From assembly GCA_039707465.1 (NCBI GenBank), contig CM077643.1:61816605-61880604 (forward strand): 64,000 bases of DNA, read 5' to 3'. This DNA is from Rhabdophis nuchalis. Lineage: Eukaryota > Chordata > Lepidosauria > Squamata > Natricidae. Numbering within the stretch: position 1 is the first letter of the stretch; every line of letters starts with the position of its first letter. Both the position numbers and the translations under genes were made by a program. Under the pieces are notes generated by a model. It saw only the letters and a program-made list of their open reading frames with translations. It ran no database searches and was not told where the DNA came from. Shown here in pieces: positions 1 to 12,035 of the stretch.

Positions 1-30
1 CTCTCTCTATTTCTCTCTCTCTATCCACCT

Positions 31-148
31 ACCTACCCCTCTCTCTCTCATCTACCTCCCTCCCTAACTCCCTACTGTTCGTCCCTCCCTCCCTACTGTA
101 TTTCTCTCTCATTCTCTCCCTCTCTATCCCCCTATCTACCTACCTACT
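31..148. repeat. Compound microsatellite of the Helitron type, cut by the window start
   Basis: Pyrimidine-rich CTACCTAC, CTCTCTAT and TACTGTATTTCTC units. They are the reverse complement of the satellite inside the Helitrons at 36410 and 52036-52270. No Helitron end is visible; the rest lies outside the window. The same CT-rich sequence continues to position 1. Confidence 0.6.
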
Positions 149-177
149 TTTAAAAAAAATATTGCCTCTTCAAAACC

Positions 178-227
178 TGGGTGCATCTTATACTCTAGTG
201 CATCTTATACTCCAAAAAATATGGTAG
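178..227. mobile_element. End of a short TIR element (same family as 30288-30655)
   Basis: GTGCATCTTATACTCCAAAA and TATGGTA match, in reverse complement, the terminal repeat of the MITE at 30288-30655. A partial internal doubling of GTGCATCTTATACTC is present. Confidence 0.55.
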
Positions 228-1309
228 CTTCCAGCCCCCTGTTCATCACTGTTGACCTTACAGGCTCCTTTAATTTTTATTAATTATATATCCTTTTATA
301 ATTTTATTATGGAAAGGTTTATAGTTACCGGTTGTCTTTAACATACTGTTTTGAATTTTGCCTATGTTCTATATGTTGTTGTTTTATTTCTGGATTATAA
401 GATGGTTTTAAGATGCACAGGTATACAAATATTGTAAATAAATAAATATTCAGAAACAGTAGAACAGTAGCCTTTTCAGAATTCCTGGTTGACATGATCA
501 ACAAAATGTATTTCAATCTGGTTATCTGTATCAACACTTGCAATTTTTTCAACATTTGTGGTAATTTACTTTGTTTTTATTGCAGGGTGATTTATCTCAT
601 TCATTAGAACTAATAAACATATGGCTAATCTTTAGTTAAATCCAATGAGGAACTACATATCTTCAAAGGAAGGATACAGATGGTTGAGAGGAAGTTTCTA
701 ACTCCAGAATAGTGCTTGTTGCAATGTCAGCTTTTCTTTCTTCATCTATTGAATATGATGATGAAAGCACAAATGTCTTATTTTAAACAGCTGACACGCA
801 TGTTGTATTCCTAGAGAATATCAACGGAGCAACACTGTTCTAATTTTGACTTTGTATGCTCTCACAAGATGGCGATCCCTCCATCTCCCTGCATTTGTGA
901 AGAGCAGAATGAAAGTACAGAAGTGTGAGCTTATTAGAAACTTGGTAAACTAACTTTGATTACCTTGAAAGAGTTTAAGAGTTTAAAGAGTTTAAAGATT
1001 TGAAGTCTTGTCCTCAAGTCTTGTCTAGAGCACTAAAGAGGGTTCGACACAACCTTATGTAATATTTCTGAGAAAGGATGATTTCACCTGTTAGGTGACT
1101 GGAGTCCAGTATTGCTCCTATATTCATAAAGACAAGAAGAAAAATCTACAGATAAAAGACCATCTTGATATCAGTAGGATAGGAGATATCTGGCTTGGTT
1201 AGTTGGATTTTCTTTTCTCTTCCTTTTTTTCTGGAAACTGTTAAACTACAGTATATATTCTGCCTCCACATAGAGATAAATCATGCTGTCAGGTTTTAGA
1301 TGTGATTGG

Positions 1310-1317
<8 letters not shown>
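228..1317. other. No gene or recognised repeat
   Basis: AT-rich, downstream of the host gene. GAGTTTAA is repeated three times near 970-1000. Nothing else seen. The same holds for 1368-2036. Confidence 0.5.

Positions 1318-1367
<50 letters not shown>
1318..1367. repeat. (CA)n microsatellite, about 25 units
   Basis: Uninterrupted CA dinucleotides. Confidence 0.97.
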
Positions 1368-1369
<2 letters not shown>

Positions 1370-2044
1370 CCTCGAAGCTCTGGGTCTATCTGTAGCCCTG
1401 GAGGCCCAGATTGTTTTTCCCGAGTGTGTAGAAGGTTTTGATGTTGTGTTTCCTCCTCCTGGCATAAAAAAATATAAGTGCATGAATTTTCTGCCTGGAT
1501 GCAGAAAATTTATTAGGAGGCAAGCACCATTAAAGATGAAGGAAGTAACCGTCAGGTAAATATTTGAAGGCTGCCCAAAGAGTCCTACTTGCTAGGAATA
1601 AACGGTAATATCTGCTGCCACATTCTATTTATTCTTGCATGGACAAATAGAAACTGACATTTAGTAAATAATGCAATATAAATTGTTATGTGACTCTTGT
1701 ATTTCTTCCTTCCTAAGGCAAGATATAGGGGAATAGCATTTTGGTCTTCAAATGGAAAGTTTTTAGCCAAAATAATAGGAATTATTCCAGATCTGTGAAG
1801 AGAAGCTGCTTGTATTTAAAGGGATTTTTTAAGCAAATGATTTATTTTATCTGTCTGGGTTGTTGTCCACCTATAGAGCATGGCATAGGGCCAGTATATT
1901 TAAGGGACAACCCCCCCCCCATTGTTCTTACTCATCCCATCAGGTATGGTGGAAGGAACATGGTCTAGATTCTGATGATTAGTGAACACTATCTAGCAGG
2001 ATCCAGGAAGTATACTTTTTTGTCACGATCGCCATACCACTGAG

Positions 2045-2411
2045 CAGGGGTGAAATCCACTTACCTTTGCTATTGATTCAGTAGCAATGGGAGCGCGCAT
2101 GCGTAGGACCTTCCACGCATGCACAGAGCATCATGGGTGGGTGGGCGGAGCCTGCTACCGAGTGTGCCTGGCAAGCAAGTAATCGAACAGCGAGGTAAGT
2201 GAGCAGCAGGGGGAGGAGGAGGGGGGGGAGGAAATCCGCTGTGCGACACAATTTAGTTTATCCTGCTTTCTAGCTAATATAAATCATGTGGCACAGCTGA
2301 TTGTCGAGAAAACCAGTTCATCCGAACCAGTTCACCTGGTTCAGGCAAATAGCTGGCATCTTTGCTACCGGTTCAGGCGAGCCTGTCCAAACCAGTAGCA
2401 TTTCACTTCTG
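2045..2411. mobile_element. hAT-type MITE
   Basis: Ends CAGGGGTGAAATCCAC and (reverse) CAGAAGTGAAATGCT; flanks CCACTGAG and CACCTGAG (6 of 8). It contains the ACCGGTTCAGGCGAGCC block. The GGAGGAGG stretch at 2211-2232 is simple repeat. Confidence 0.78.
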
Positions 2412-2853
2412 CACCTGAGGTTAGATTGGCCCCAACCCTGTTAGCTTTTTGGAAAGTCCTTGGCTGTTTTTCTGAAAGTGGGATTTAGGAGTGGAATTGA
2501 GCCCATATGTGTTGGTTGAATGGTTTCCATGCTGGCTATTTTATGCTTCTTCTGTTTATTACCCTATTAACATATTGGCTTTTTTTTTCATTGCCCCAAG
2601 TCACATTTGGCAAGGTGGGCAGCCATATAAATAAGCAAACAAACAAATAACTTTTATTTTCCAACATATCTTTGGACACCGAACAATCCCAGAACCACTC
2701 AATGTGGGTATTTTTAAAAGAACCCTGCACTGGAATTCGGGTTTAACAGATTTGCAGAGAAAGACCTGTAGTTGGAGAACTTGAAAGAAAGAAACAATTA
2801 AACAGAGATTCTTCTTTTCAGATTAGTTGGTATAATGTTTTGAAGACCATTGG

Positions 2854-3082
2854 TCAGTGGTGGGTTTGAAAAATTCTTACTACAAGTTCTGTGGGCGTGG
2901 CAGGGGAAGGTTACTACAAAATCCCCATTCCCTCCCCACCCCACTCACCTGCTTTCCAGCTTCGTTCTCCTGATCATGGCAACAATAGAAGATCAGCTGG
3001 GAGGCAGCAGGGGTGGGGCCAGCCTATTTGCCGGTTCTCCTAACTACTCAAAATTTCTGCTACTGGCTGAATACTACCTCTG
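2854..3082. mobile_element. hAT MITE, CAGTGGTGGGTT family
   Basis: Starts CAGTGGTGGGTTTG and ends at CTCTG; flanks CCATTGGT and TCATTGTT (6 of 8). Contains GCCGGTTCTCCTAACTACTC. Confidence 0.72.
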
Positions 3083-3111
3083 TCATTGTTAAGATCTACC
3101 TGAGGGAATTT

Positions 3112-3172
3112 GGCTTAAATTTGACTTGAATTTGAATTAAAAATAATTTGACTTGAATTTGAATTAAAAATA
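3112..3172. repeat. Tandem duplication, 28-bp unit
   Basis: ATTTGACTTGAATTTGAATT.. occurs twice in direct tandem. Confidence 0.85.
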
Positions 3173-3251
3173 ATTTAAAACAGGAAAGTGATAGCAACAT
3201 GGGGGTGGGTGAGTGGGTGGAGGGATCAGGAATGGCAAATGTCTTCTAGTG

Positions 3252-3334
3252 CAGGGGTCTCCAACCTTTGCAACTTTAAGTCTGAAGGACTTCAGCTCCC
3301 AGAATTCTCCAGCCAGCAAAGTTGGGGACCTCTG
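3252..3334. mobile_element. One-armed palindromic-family hAT MITE, 83 bp, perfect 8-bp duplication
   Basis: Starts CAGGGGTCTCCAACC and ends GTTGGGGACCTCTG; flanks TTCTAGTG at 3244-3251 and 3335-3342. It has the left arm of the palindromic MITE family but almost none of the right arm. Confidence 0.88.
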
Positions 3335-3342
3335 TTCTAGTG

Positions 3343-3732
3343 TAGACAAAACAGAATCAGAGAAGTTGGCAACAAAGATTCCTTAAGTGCTATAAAATAA
3401 GTGGCTACTTCTGTGTCTACAGAATTGACATGACTAAGGAATAGAAGCAGAAGAAGTCTTCATCAGGGATTTCCAGGAAGAATTAAAGTTAAATGAAAGG
3501 ATGGTAGATGACTTAATGGTATGCTGGCCTTCAGCATACCATCGTCTATCTCCCTTTCATTGAATCTCTTACTGAGAAGGCCAATAATTATTTACTTTTG
3601 CTTTTCGGTCTAAAATTATAGGACGAATAAACAGAGGTGAAAGCAATCTATACAAGTAACCTTACTTTAATGACTTATTTGTGCAAAAAGAACATTTGTT
3701 ATTCTCAAATGTCTTCCAAATTTAAAAAAAAG
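3343..3732. other. No gene; short hairpin only
   Basis: ATGGTATGCTG and its complement at 3518-3544 form an 11-bp stem. Nothing else seen. 5619-6338 is likewise empty. Confidence 0.5.
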
Positions 3733-5618
3733 TCGAATATTTTAGATTTTATTAAACTTATATACCACAGCCCTCTTCCAAAAGGAACTCGGGGCGGTGC
3801 ACAGGAGAATAAAAATATGGATACAAACATATATACAAGAATAAATACGTGGTAAGTAGTCAATATAAAATCCTATTAAATAAACAACACCCTGTGCTAA
3901 AATTAATTTAAAACCCTCTTATTAAAACTATAAATTAATTTAAAATCAGTCGATAAAATAGTCTTGGAAATTAGGCCAGGCCAGCTAGATGGAAGAAGTG
4001 TGTCTTTAGACGTTGGCGGAAGAGGTGGAGGTCCGTGATAGTCCTGAAATCAGGGGGGAGGTCGTTCCAGAGGGCAGGGCCCGCCACAGAGAATGCCCTT
4101 CCCCTGGGCGTCACCAGTCGGCATTGCCCGGCCGACGGCACCCGGAGAAGACCCTCTCTGTGGGAGCGAATCGGTCTGAGGGATGTATGAGGAAGGAGCG
4201 CTTTAAAGATGGTAATCAACACCTTGAAGCACACCCGAAAGGCCACAGGCAGCCAGTGCAGCTCATGCAGGAGAGGTATTACATGGGAATGCCGAGAGGC
4301 TCCCAAGATCCCCCGCGCGGCCGCATTCTGCACTGGCTGTAGTCTTTGGGTGCCCCTCAAGAGGAGCCCCATGTAGAGAGCATTTCCGTAGTCTAGACGG
4401 GATGTCACGAGTGCATGAGTGAATGTACAAAGGGCGTCCCGGTCTAGTAAGGGGCGCAACTGGCGGACCAGGCAGACCTGGAAAAAAGCCTCCCTGGCCA
4501 CGGCCTTCACATGGTCCTCCATGGACAGCCGAGAGTCCAGGAGGATGCCTAAGTTACAAGCCCTTTCCACGGGGGCCAATGACTCGCCCCTATTGGTCAG
4601 TGTTGGTATAAACTGACTATACCGGGACGTCGGAAACCACAGCCACTCAGTCTTGGACGGGTTGAGTCTGAGTTTGTTACTTCCCATCGAGTCCCGTATG
4701 GCCTCCAGACACCGGGACATCACCTCAACGGCATCATTGGGGTGGTTTGGGGTAGAGATGTACAGCTGAGTATCATCAGCGTACTGATGGTACTCTACCC
4801 CAAAACCACGGATGATCTCGCCCAGCGGCTTCATGTAGGTGTTGAACAGGAGTGGCGAGAGGAGCAACCCCTCCACATATGAGGAGCCTCGAGGTCGACC
4901 TCTGCCCCCCTGCCAACACAAATTGCGACTGACCGGAGAGGTAGGAGGAGAACCACCGTAAAACGGTGCCTCCCACCCCCAACCCCTCCAGTCGATGCAA
5001 TAGGATACCATGGTCAATGGTATCAAAAGCCGCTGAGAGGTCTAATAGGACCAGGATAGAGGAACATCCCCTATCCCGAGCCCTCCAGAGATCATCCACC
5101 AATGCAACCAATGCCGTCTCGGTGCTGTGCAAAGGCCAGAAACTGGACTGGCGTGGGTCCAGATAATCAATTTCCTCCAGGTGACGAGGGAACTGCTGTT
5201 CCACCACACTCTCTACAACCTTCGCCAAAAAGTGAAGGTTGGAGACTGGACGATAATTTACTAACAACGCTGGGTCCAGGGAGGGCTTCTTGAGGAGGGG
5301 TCTCACCACCGCCTCTTTCAAAGCGGCCGGCAAGAACCCCTCACTCAAAGATGCCCTCACTATTTCCTGGAGTCAGCCTCGTTGAACCTCCCAGGATGCC
5401 AGTACAAGCCAGGAGGGACACGGGTCCAATAAACACAGCCTTTAGACGCCTCGTCAGCCTGTCCATATCGTCGGGAGTAACAGAGTTAAACTCCTCCCAT
5501 AAAACTGTCTCAAGACCCACCTCGGGTAATCCCTCCAGACTATTTTCAGTGGAAGACAACTCGCTCCGGATCTGAATGATTTTATCCTGCAGATACTCTC
5601 CAAATTCCTCTGCTAATT
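3733..5618 (-). pseudogene. L2-like LINE, 5'-truncated, reverse transcriptase in three frames
   Basis: A 1.9-kb 3' part of a non-LTR retrotransposon of the CR1/L2 group. Reading down the minus strand, an upstream block (5559-5341) is followed by a frame at 5360-4776 with KEAVVRPLLKKPSLDP, NYRPVSNL and the catalytic LDLSAAFDTIDH motif. A third frame (5026-3971) has LSPLLFN, the YADD active site (YHQYADDTQLYIS) and the family C-terminus (FSVAGPALWNDLPP, LKTHFFHLAGLA). Two frameshifts, near 5350 and 4880, break it. The 3'UTR runs to about 3733 and carries the CCTGTGCACCGCCCC block found at many other sites in the window. There is no endonuclease, so it is a dead insertion that may have come from a still-similar source. 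Confidence 0.9.
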
Positions 5619-6346
5619 ATGTAAATTTTTACTAATTTACATCATTTGCTTAATGGCATTACACAAATATAATAATATCAATGTCAGAAAATTAAGATAA
5701 AGTTAATCTAAATTTATTTGCCTTGTCTGGATTGTTTGGATGCAATGAATCTCTCTCTGTTATTTCATGGGGATGTCCAGATGGATGTTTGTCTGTTATA
5801 TTTAAAGTCTGCTAAGTGTTCATTGTTAAAGCAAGATTTCCTTGTAAAAGGAAAGTATTAAGTGTTCTGGTTCTTTTAGCATCTTCCGAATTTATTTTAA
5901 TCTCATAGAAACCAGGACTTTCTAATTTTTAAGCAGAAATAACTGAGCCTTTTCCAGGTGCCTTTCATTGTAATTTGAGAAATGAGAGGGATTAAAGCTT
6001 GATGGAAGAGCAACTACTTCTCAAAAGAAAATCCAGGTCCAAACAAATTCTAGTTAAAAGGATCAGCCAGCATGTGATAAGACCAGTCAGCAGGGAGAGA
6101 AGAAGCTTCACCAGTCAGAATAAATAATGTCACAGAAGATGCAGAAGTAGCTTCACACAAGAAGACCATTCTTATTGCTGAATACATCAATATGCGTGTG
6201 CATTTGTGTATGTAGATTTGCTGTGCCTCTGTAAAATGAAAGCTTAGGACATAAAATGGCTTCCTGTTTGTAAGCAGATAGCTATAGCTAATGCTAACCA
6301 TTACAAGAAACATTTAAAAAAAATTCATTAGTTTGCTTGTCTGAGT

Positions 6347-6691
6347 CAGGGGTGGGTTATTCTTGGCATTATTGCTGGTTTCGTGCACACAAAGATTTTG
6401 TGTGCGCTCGCTTTGCTTGCATGAACGCCAGACATGCGTTCCGAGCACATGCACATTTGCACAAAAACAGGTCTGAGCATGTGCAAAACATTAAAAAAGA
6501 AGAAAAATTAAATTTGTGCAATTACAATTGTTCTGTGCATGCGTAGAACCGAAAATCAAGATGGTGGCACTGTAGGAGAACCAGTTCGGGGGCGTGGCAG
6601 GCTTGGGTGGTTGCTGGTTCTAGCGCCCCATGGCTGCCAAACCACTACCAGTATGCCCAAACCAGTCCGAACCGGTAGGAACCCACCTCTG
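6347..6691. mobile_element. hAT MITE, CAGTGGTGGGTT family
   Basis: Starts CAGGGGTGGGTTATTC and ends AACCCACCTCTG; flanks GTCTGAGT and GTCAGAGT (7 of 8). Confidence 0.85.
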
Positions 6692-6732
6692 GTCAGAGTA
6701 TATAGGACAAGTCAATGTTTGACATAGGAAAT

Positions 6733-6812
6733 GATTTATTTATGTATTAATCACATTTATATTCCCACCTACCTCACAAGAAGCAACTCAGGGTGGTGCA
6801 CAACATCTGTCC
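6733..6812 (-). mobile_element. L2-like LINE 3' end, old
   Basis: ACATTTATATTCCCACC and CAACTCAGGGTGGTGCACA match the tail of the L2-like LINE, with more divergence than other copies. Confidence 0.6.
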
Positions 6813-7286
6813 TACATCAGCAATATTTGTTTAGAATATCCAAGGCATTGCATCAGGCTTCCAAACTCTTCCTTTATAATGCATACTCAATTAACAGATG
6901 GGTCAACCCTGAAGCTGACCTGACTGAAGCCATTTTGAGGCTTCGGAGCTGCCACAACTAAGGGATGTGAGGGAGTAGAGATAGCTGGGATTTGTAGCCA
7001 AAACAAAATACTTTCTCTTGGGAACCAAGGACATTTCAGTAGATTCTTGGAAGGAGGGGACTGAGGTCACCTAGCAACTGGACTGATTTGTCCTGATTGG
7101 ACCATGTGACTGGTTGTTTTGTGAAAGTGAAAAACTTCTACTTTTAATTAGGTGAAAATCACGGGAACGTTTAGAGTTGGTTTTCACCAGCCCGTGCCAA
7201 TATGGCATATCCAATAAAGCTATTTTTTGAGGAATCCACTTGCCTCAGAGTTTTGTTTGGTGTGGGTATGTTACCTGGAACCCTGA

Positions 7287-7642
7287 CACGATGGTCCTTG
7301 ACTTACAATTGTTTGTACACCGACATTGAAAAAAGTGACTTCTGACTTTTTTTCACATGACTATTGCAGCATCTCCATGGTCATGTGATCAAAATTCAGA
7401 TGTTTGGCAACTGACTCATATTTACGATGGTCTCAGTAACATGATCACCTTGTGACAAGCAAACTCAATGGTGGGGGGAAACCAGATTCACTAAACAACC
7501 ATGTTACTAATTTAATAACTGCAATGATTCACTTAACAACTGTGACAAGTAAGGTTGCATAATGGGACAAAAGTCACTTAACAACAGTCTCACTTAGCAA
7601 CATAGATTTTGGGCTCAAATGTAAGCTGAGGACTACTTGTAC
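7287..7642. mobile_element. Mariner/Tigger-like MITE (GTCCTCGACTTAC family)
   Basis: ATGGTCCTTGACTTACAA at one end and GAGGACTACTTGTA at the other. Internal CACTTAACAACTGTGAC and GTCATGTGATCAAAATT are shared with the copies at 22237, 27701 and 38452. Confidence 0.82.
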
Positions 7643-10563
7643 ATATATGCATCACGTTAATTATCCCTGAACCACAGAAAGACTATTGGCTAAAGTGTGG
7701 GAGTGTCCTTGTAACAGCTATGAGTTACAGGAGAAAGGCAGAGGTGATGAATATTTGTCCTTAAAGTATATGGTAGTCCTTATTCACTGTTGTGCCGTTC
7801 ATCTGTAGACACAGAGGGAGCCCTGCAGTCCCAGTCTGGAAGATAATTCAGGTACAGTTTTGGGCCACCTTTTCTGGAGGTAGTTTCATGTCATACACAA
7901 ATATAATTACTAGGCTCCCAATATCATTTTATTATTTTGTAATATTAAGGTGTGTGTATGTGTGTGGGGGAATGGGATAGCAAACCGAGAACTTGCGAAG
8001 CTGCAAAGATGTAACATTTTATCATTCTGTTATTTTATTCATTCTACTTATTTCCAGAGAGCCTTTTGGACGAGAAAAGGGGCTGTATTAGAAAGGGCAA
8101 TGAACAGACCACTTACAAAGACATAAAGAATGCAGAAACAACCCTTTTACTAATGCATAGGTATGGCTGAGCGTGCATAACAACCGCTCACTTGGCTTGG
8201 CTATTATAAGGTCCTTAAGATTCCCATTCCTAAACATTCATCCGGCAGTAATCAAACCAATGAATGCTTTCATCCTTAAGGAAATCAAATCCTGTTTTCA
8301 GCATAAAATCTAACTCTATTCTGGCACTTTCTATCCTCAGTAAAATGCAATGAATAATTATAATACAGTCTTTTCCACCAAAACCTTATTCCTCATTTTC
8401 AATTGTGTGCATAGAATAAACCATGGTTCAGAAGAAAAATGAATAATTTAGTCTGATATTTTAATGATGAAAGAATTCCCTTGTCTGGTCTTTGGCCCAC
8501 ATGAATTGCATACAAAATTTGTGGGGTTTTTTTCCCCTTTAAATCTTATACCTTCCTTCTTTGCCTCAAACATTTCTATTTTTTTTTATTTTTAGAATGC
8601 ATACAAATGCCTCTAGACAGTTCTATTTAGGAAATCTGCTTCTTATCCACAGCTGCTTAACATCTGAGCAACATATTTTGTTGTCTGAAAATTCTCACAT
8701 TGAGAGGGATAGGGAGAAGGAGGAGGGAGGGAGGGAGGTAGAAATGGGGAGGGGGGAGAGAGAGAGACAGAGAAAGAGAGTCGTTTTTAACAAATATTGA
8801 AGCCTAGCTAGCAAGAGACTATCAGCATTTAGGTATTAATGGTTTTCTTCCCCATAATTTCATTGTTTAGCATCAAAACAATATGATGGCATAGTAACAA
8901 CACTAAAGACATTTCCTTTTTCAGTAAAGTGAACAAATTACTTTGAATGTTGCTGTAGAACAACGCCACATGCCGCCCCGAGGGAGTTACAGAACGTGGA
9001 AACCGTGATAGCATATTGAAGTGAAAGAGAGCAAATTAGAAAATGTTAACTCTTAACTCTGAGGCATTCCAGCAAAGTGTTGGTGGTGTCTCAAGTCAGG
9101 ATTGCTAGAAGTCAGGCTTTTGTAACTTATCTCCTGCACCACTGTTCCTCTCACAGGACTTGCATATTGAGCTGTGGCCAGTTCTGGATCTCTGCTGCTG
9201 AGCCAGCCCAAAAAAGATTCATACAAACCCATCTAGGATTCACAGATTCAGACAGAGGATTCAAAAACATATGGGGGTCATATTAACACTGGTTGTAGTA
9301 ATTGAAGTGGCATTTGAATCTTACTATACCTGGCAATGGGATGACCTTCTGCATGGTATCTCAGGCCGGAAGGATAGCTTAAGGATGCAGAACAAACTCC
9401 TAAGGCTTACTTGCCTTCCAGGATCAGTACAGACAGATACACAAAAAGGAAGAAGGATGTTGTTTCACATGAATATTTGCTCTTGGTGCTCTCATTTCAT
9501 CTTGCTCCTAAGCTACATAATAATTCAAAGGGAAAATGGATAATTTCAGTTTTACAGTTCAAACTGAATAGAAAAGAAAACCATTTGTATTGTGATGTGC
9601 CCTTCTTTTTCACAGTTCATAAACAAGATAATTTACATTATTCAAAATTAAATTGGAACAGTTCTATAAATATCTATCTCATCCTCATCATTTTAGCCAT
9701 TGTCTATTTATTTATATAAATTTCCAAGTTTCTTGAAGAGTTGTGTCTTCCATCACATTTGCACCTGCCATTTTGACTTTTTTGACCTTCCCTTTGTGAT
9801 AAGGCTTGGGGACCCACACCCTCAGTTTTGGCTCCTCTGATTTGGGATTGTAGTCCTACAGCAGGGGGAGTCCCCTAGCCCAGAGCTGCTCTGATTGAGA
9901 TTTTAACCAAATCAACCTTAATACATCAGCTTGATTGCTTGGCTTGGGGCAGGAATAAGCTCTGCCTGCAGGTATATTTTTTTCTCCAAATCAAATGATT
10001 CCTTTCAAGCTACAATTTTTCAAATATGTTTATTAGGATTTTTTTTTTACCTCTGTAGATAATTAAACTGCAATTACTTCACAAATAACCCTAACCAAGC
10101 AATTAGATGGAGCAAGATGAGGGAGATGCCCATAGCTCTTGTCACAAAGGGTGGGTCTGGCTGCATTTGGGTGCTTGGTGGGAGAACTGGTAGTTAAAAA
10201 TTGCTTTAAAAAGTTTTTTTTTAAAAGTTGGCTATGCCCAACCAGTCACACGACCCCCCCACAAGCCACGTCCACTAAGCCACACCCACAGAATCTGTAG
10301 GGAAAAAAATTGAATTTCACCACTGGTTTCTGTGCGCCACTCATAAAAAATGAAAACCAGCTTTTGAAAGGTAGTTTATGAAAGTGAGGTGTCAAAATTA
10401 TGGTTTTTTATAAAGAAAATGTGTGAAAACATGTCCCTTACATTGTTTATTCTGGTAGATGTGTGGCTCCGCTGTGGTTTTTAATTAAATTCACTGGATC
10501 TGTAGATCTTTCTTTGATGTATGTGGTGTGAGACGTCATCCCTTTGTGTCTAAGAAGTCAATA
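7643..10563. other. No gene; simple repeats and a possible hAT relic
   Basis: AT-rich single-copy-looking DNA apart from the purine repeat at 8698. 10170-10325 (ACTGGTAGTTAAAAATTGC, TTTCACCACTGG) resembles a degraded CAGTGGTG-family hAT end. Confidence 0.45.
8698..8785. repeat. Purine-rich (GGGA/GA) simple repeat
   Basis: GAGGGAGGGAGGGAGG followed by GAGAGAGAGACAGAGAAAGAGAG. Confidence 0.9.
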
Positions 10564-10571
10564 TTCTAAGG

Positions 10572-10946
10572 CCGTGATGGCGAACCTATGGTACGGGTGC
10601 TACAGGTGGCACGCGAAACCATTTCTTAGGGCACGCGAGGCCTTGCCCTGTCAGTTCCAGCACACATGTGTGCGCTGGCCAGCTGATTTAGGCCTTCTTT
10701 TGAGGCAGTTTTTCGCCCTCTGGAGGCTTTAGGGAAGCTCCTGAAGCCTCTGGAGGTGGGGGAGGGAGGCTGTTTTCACCCTCCCCAGGCTCCTAGAAAG
10801 CCTTGGGAGCCTGGGGAGGGTGAAAAAAGTGCGCCAAAAGCAGGGGGTCACACAGCTGGTATTATGGGTGTGGCACTCCTATGCATGACCCCCTCTGCGC
10901 TCCCCCTGCTTTTGGCATGCAAGCCAAAAAAGGTTAGCCATCACTG
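10572..10946. mobile_element. hAT MITE, GTGATGGCGAACC family
   Basis: Terminal repeats CCGTGATGGCGAACC and (reverse) AGTGATGGCTAACC. Flanking 8-mers TTCTAAGG and TTCTAAGT (7 of 8 match). Internal GGAGCCTGGGGAGGGTGAAA is shared with the copy at 60533. Confidence 0.87.
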
Positions 10947-11109
10947 TTCTAAGTGATTTCCTGTTTGTTTATTCTTTCCTTGAATTAATCAGTTCTAACA
11001 AGGCTGGCTGAAAGTGCTTAGTCTGGCAACTTTATATTATCTTACAACATTGTCTCATCTTTGTAGCTTTGTTTCTGGCTACTGGCAAGTCCATTTTAAT
11101 GTTTTAAAG

Positions 11110-11190
11110 GGAATTTTTTATTTTTTTATTTTATTTTTATTTAGATTTATATCCCGCACCTTCTCCAATAAGGACCCAGGGCGGCGAATG
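11110..11190 (-). mobile_element. L2-like LINE 3' end
   Basis: Holds the ATTTATATCCCGC..AGGACCCAGGGCGGCG block, the reverse complement of the 3' end of the LINE at 3733. The Sauria SINE is inserted at its right side. Confidence 0.7.
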
Positions 11191-11203
11191 TACAGTATGA
11201 ATA

Positions 11204-11552
11204 AGTGGACGTGGTGGCTCAGTAGCTAAGACGCTGAGTTGTCGATCAGAAAGGTCAGCAATTCAGTGGTTCTAATCCCAAGTGCTGCATAATGGAGTGA
11301 GCTCCTGTTACTTGTCCCAGCTTCTGCCAACCTAGCACGTAAAAAATGCAAGCAGAAAAGCACGTAAAAAATGCAAGTAGAAAAATAGGGACCACCTTTG
11401 GTGGGAAGGTAACAGCATTCCATGCGCCTTCGGCATTTAGTCATGCCGGCCCCATGACCATGGAGACATCTTCGGACAGTGCTGCCTCTTCGGTTTTGAA
11501 ACGAAGATGAGCACCCCACCCTGCACATATATGCGAGGGGAACCTTTACCTT
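11204..11552 (+). mobile_element. Sauria-type tRNA SINE
   Basis: The head has an A-box-like GTGGCTCAGTAGC and a B-box-like GGTTCTAATCC. The body has CTTGTCCCAGCTTCTGCCAA and the 3' end carries the ACCTTTACCTTT tail typical of Sauria SINEs. A perfect 13-bp target duplication (TACAGTATGAATA) flanks it at 11191-11203 and 11553-11565. An internal 23-bp unit (GCACGTAAAAAATGCAAG) is doubled near 11335-11380. Confidence 0.92.
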
Positions 11553-11966
11553 TACAGTATGAATAGTTTTTTTATTTATTTAAATGTTTCAGATTGAAAT
11601 ATTTTCTAGCAACATCCTTGATCATGCCTATTGAAAAACTTGTGCTGAGAAAAAAAAAGGTAAACTGTACTTTAAAAGTAAAACAGTTACAACTGCCTCT
11701 GTGATGGACTGGGAATAAGATGAAAGCATGATCATGGTCTTTTAAAATAGTCAGTGAGGTACCTTCTCGTTATGGTTAGTGAGATATGGTTAACTCTTAA
11801 ATTAAACCTGCTATGGAGGAAAATATACGTGTTCCAGGATAATGTTGAAGAATGTTGTTCAATTTTGATCCAATCTGGTTTCGTCATAGGGACCAGAGGT
11901 TTCGTTTTCTGAGCTTTCAGATAGGTGCTGGAGCTCATCCTTAGGAGACCTCTCTAGCAGAATTCT

Positions 11967-12035
11967 ATCCTAAAGGGGGGGAAATTGTAATCCTGCTATA
12001 TTAGGGATGACAATACATTTCCCCCCCTTTAGGAT
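11967..12035. repeat. 19-bp perfect inverted repeat
   Basis: ATCCTAAAGGGGGGGAAAT at 11967-11985 and its exact complement at 12017-12035, with a 31-bp spacer. It may be a tiny TIR element; no clear target duplication. Confidence 0.8.

Noticed and set aside
1302..1559. Frame with a (TH)n repeat
   Set aside because: Translation of the CA microsatellite.
11223..11290. tRNA gene-like A and B boxes
   Set aside because: They are the head of the SINE, which has no acceptor-stem pairing as a working tRNA would.
11226..11528. 100-codon minus-strand frame
   Set aside because: Entirely within the Sauria SINE.
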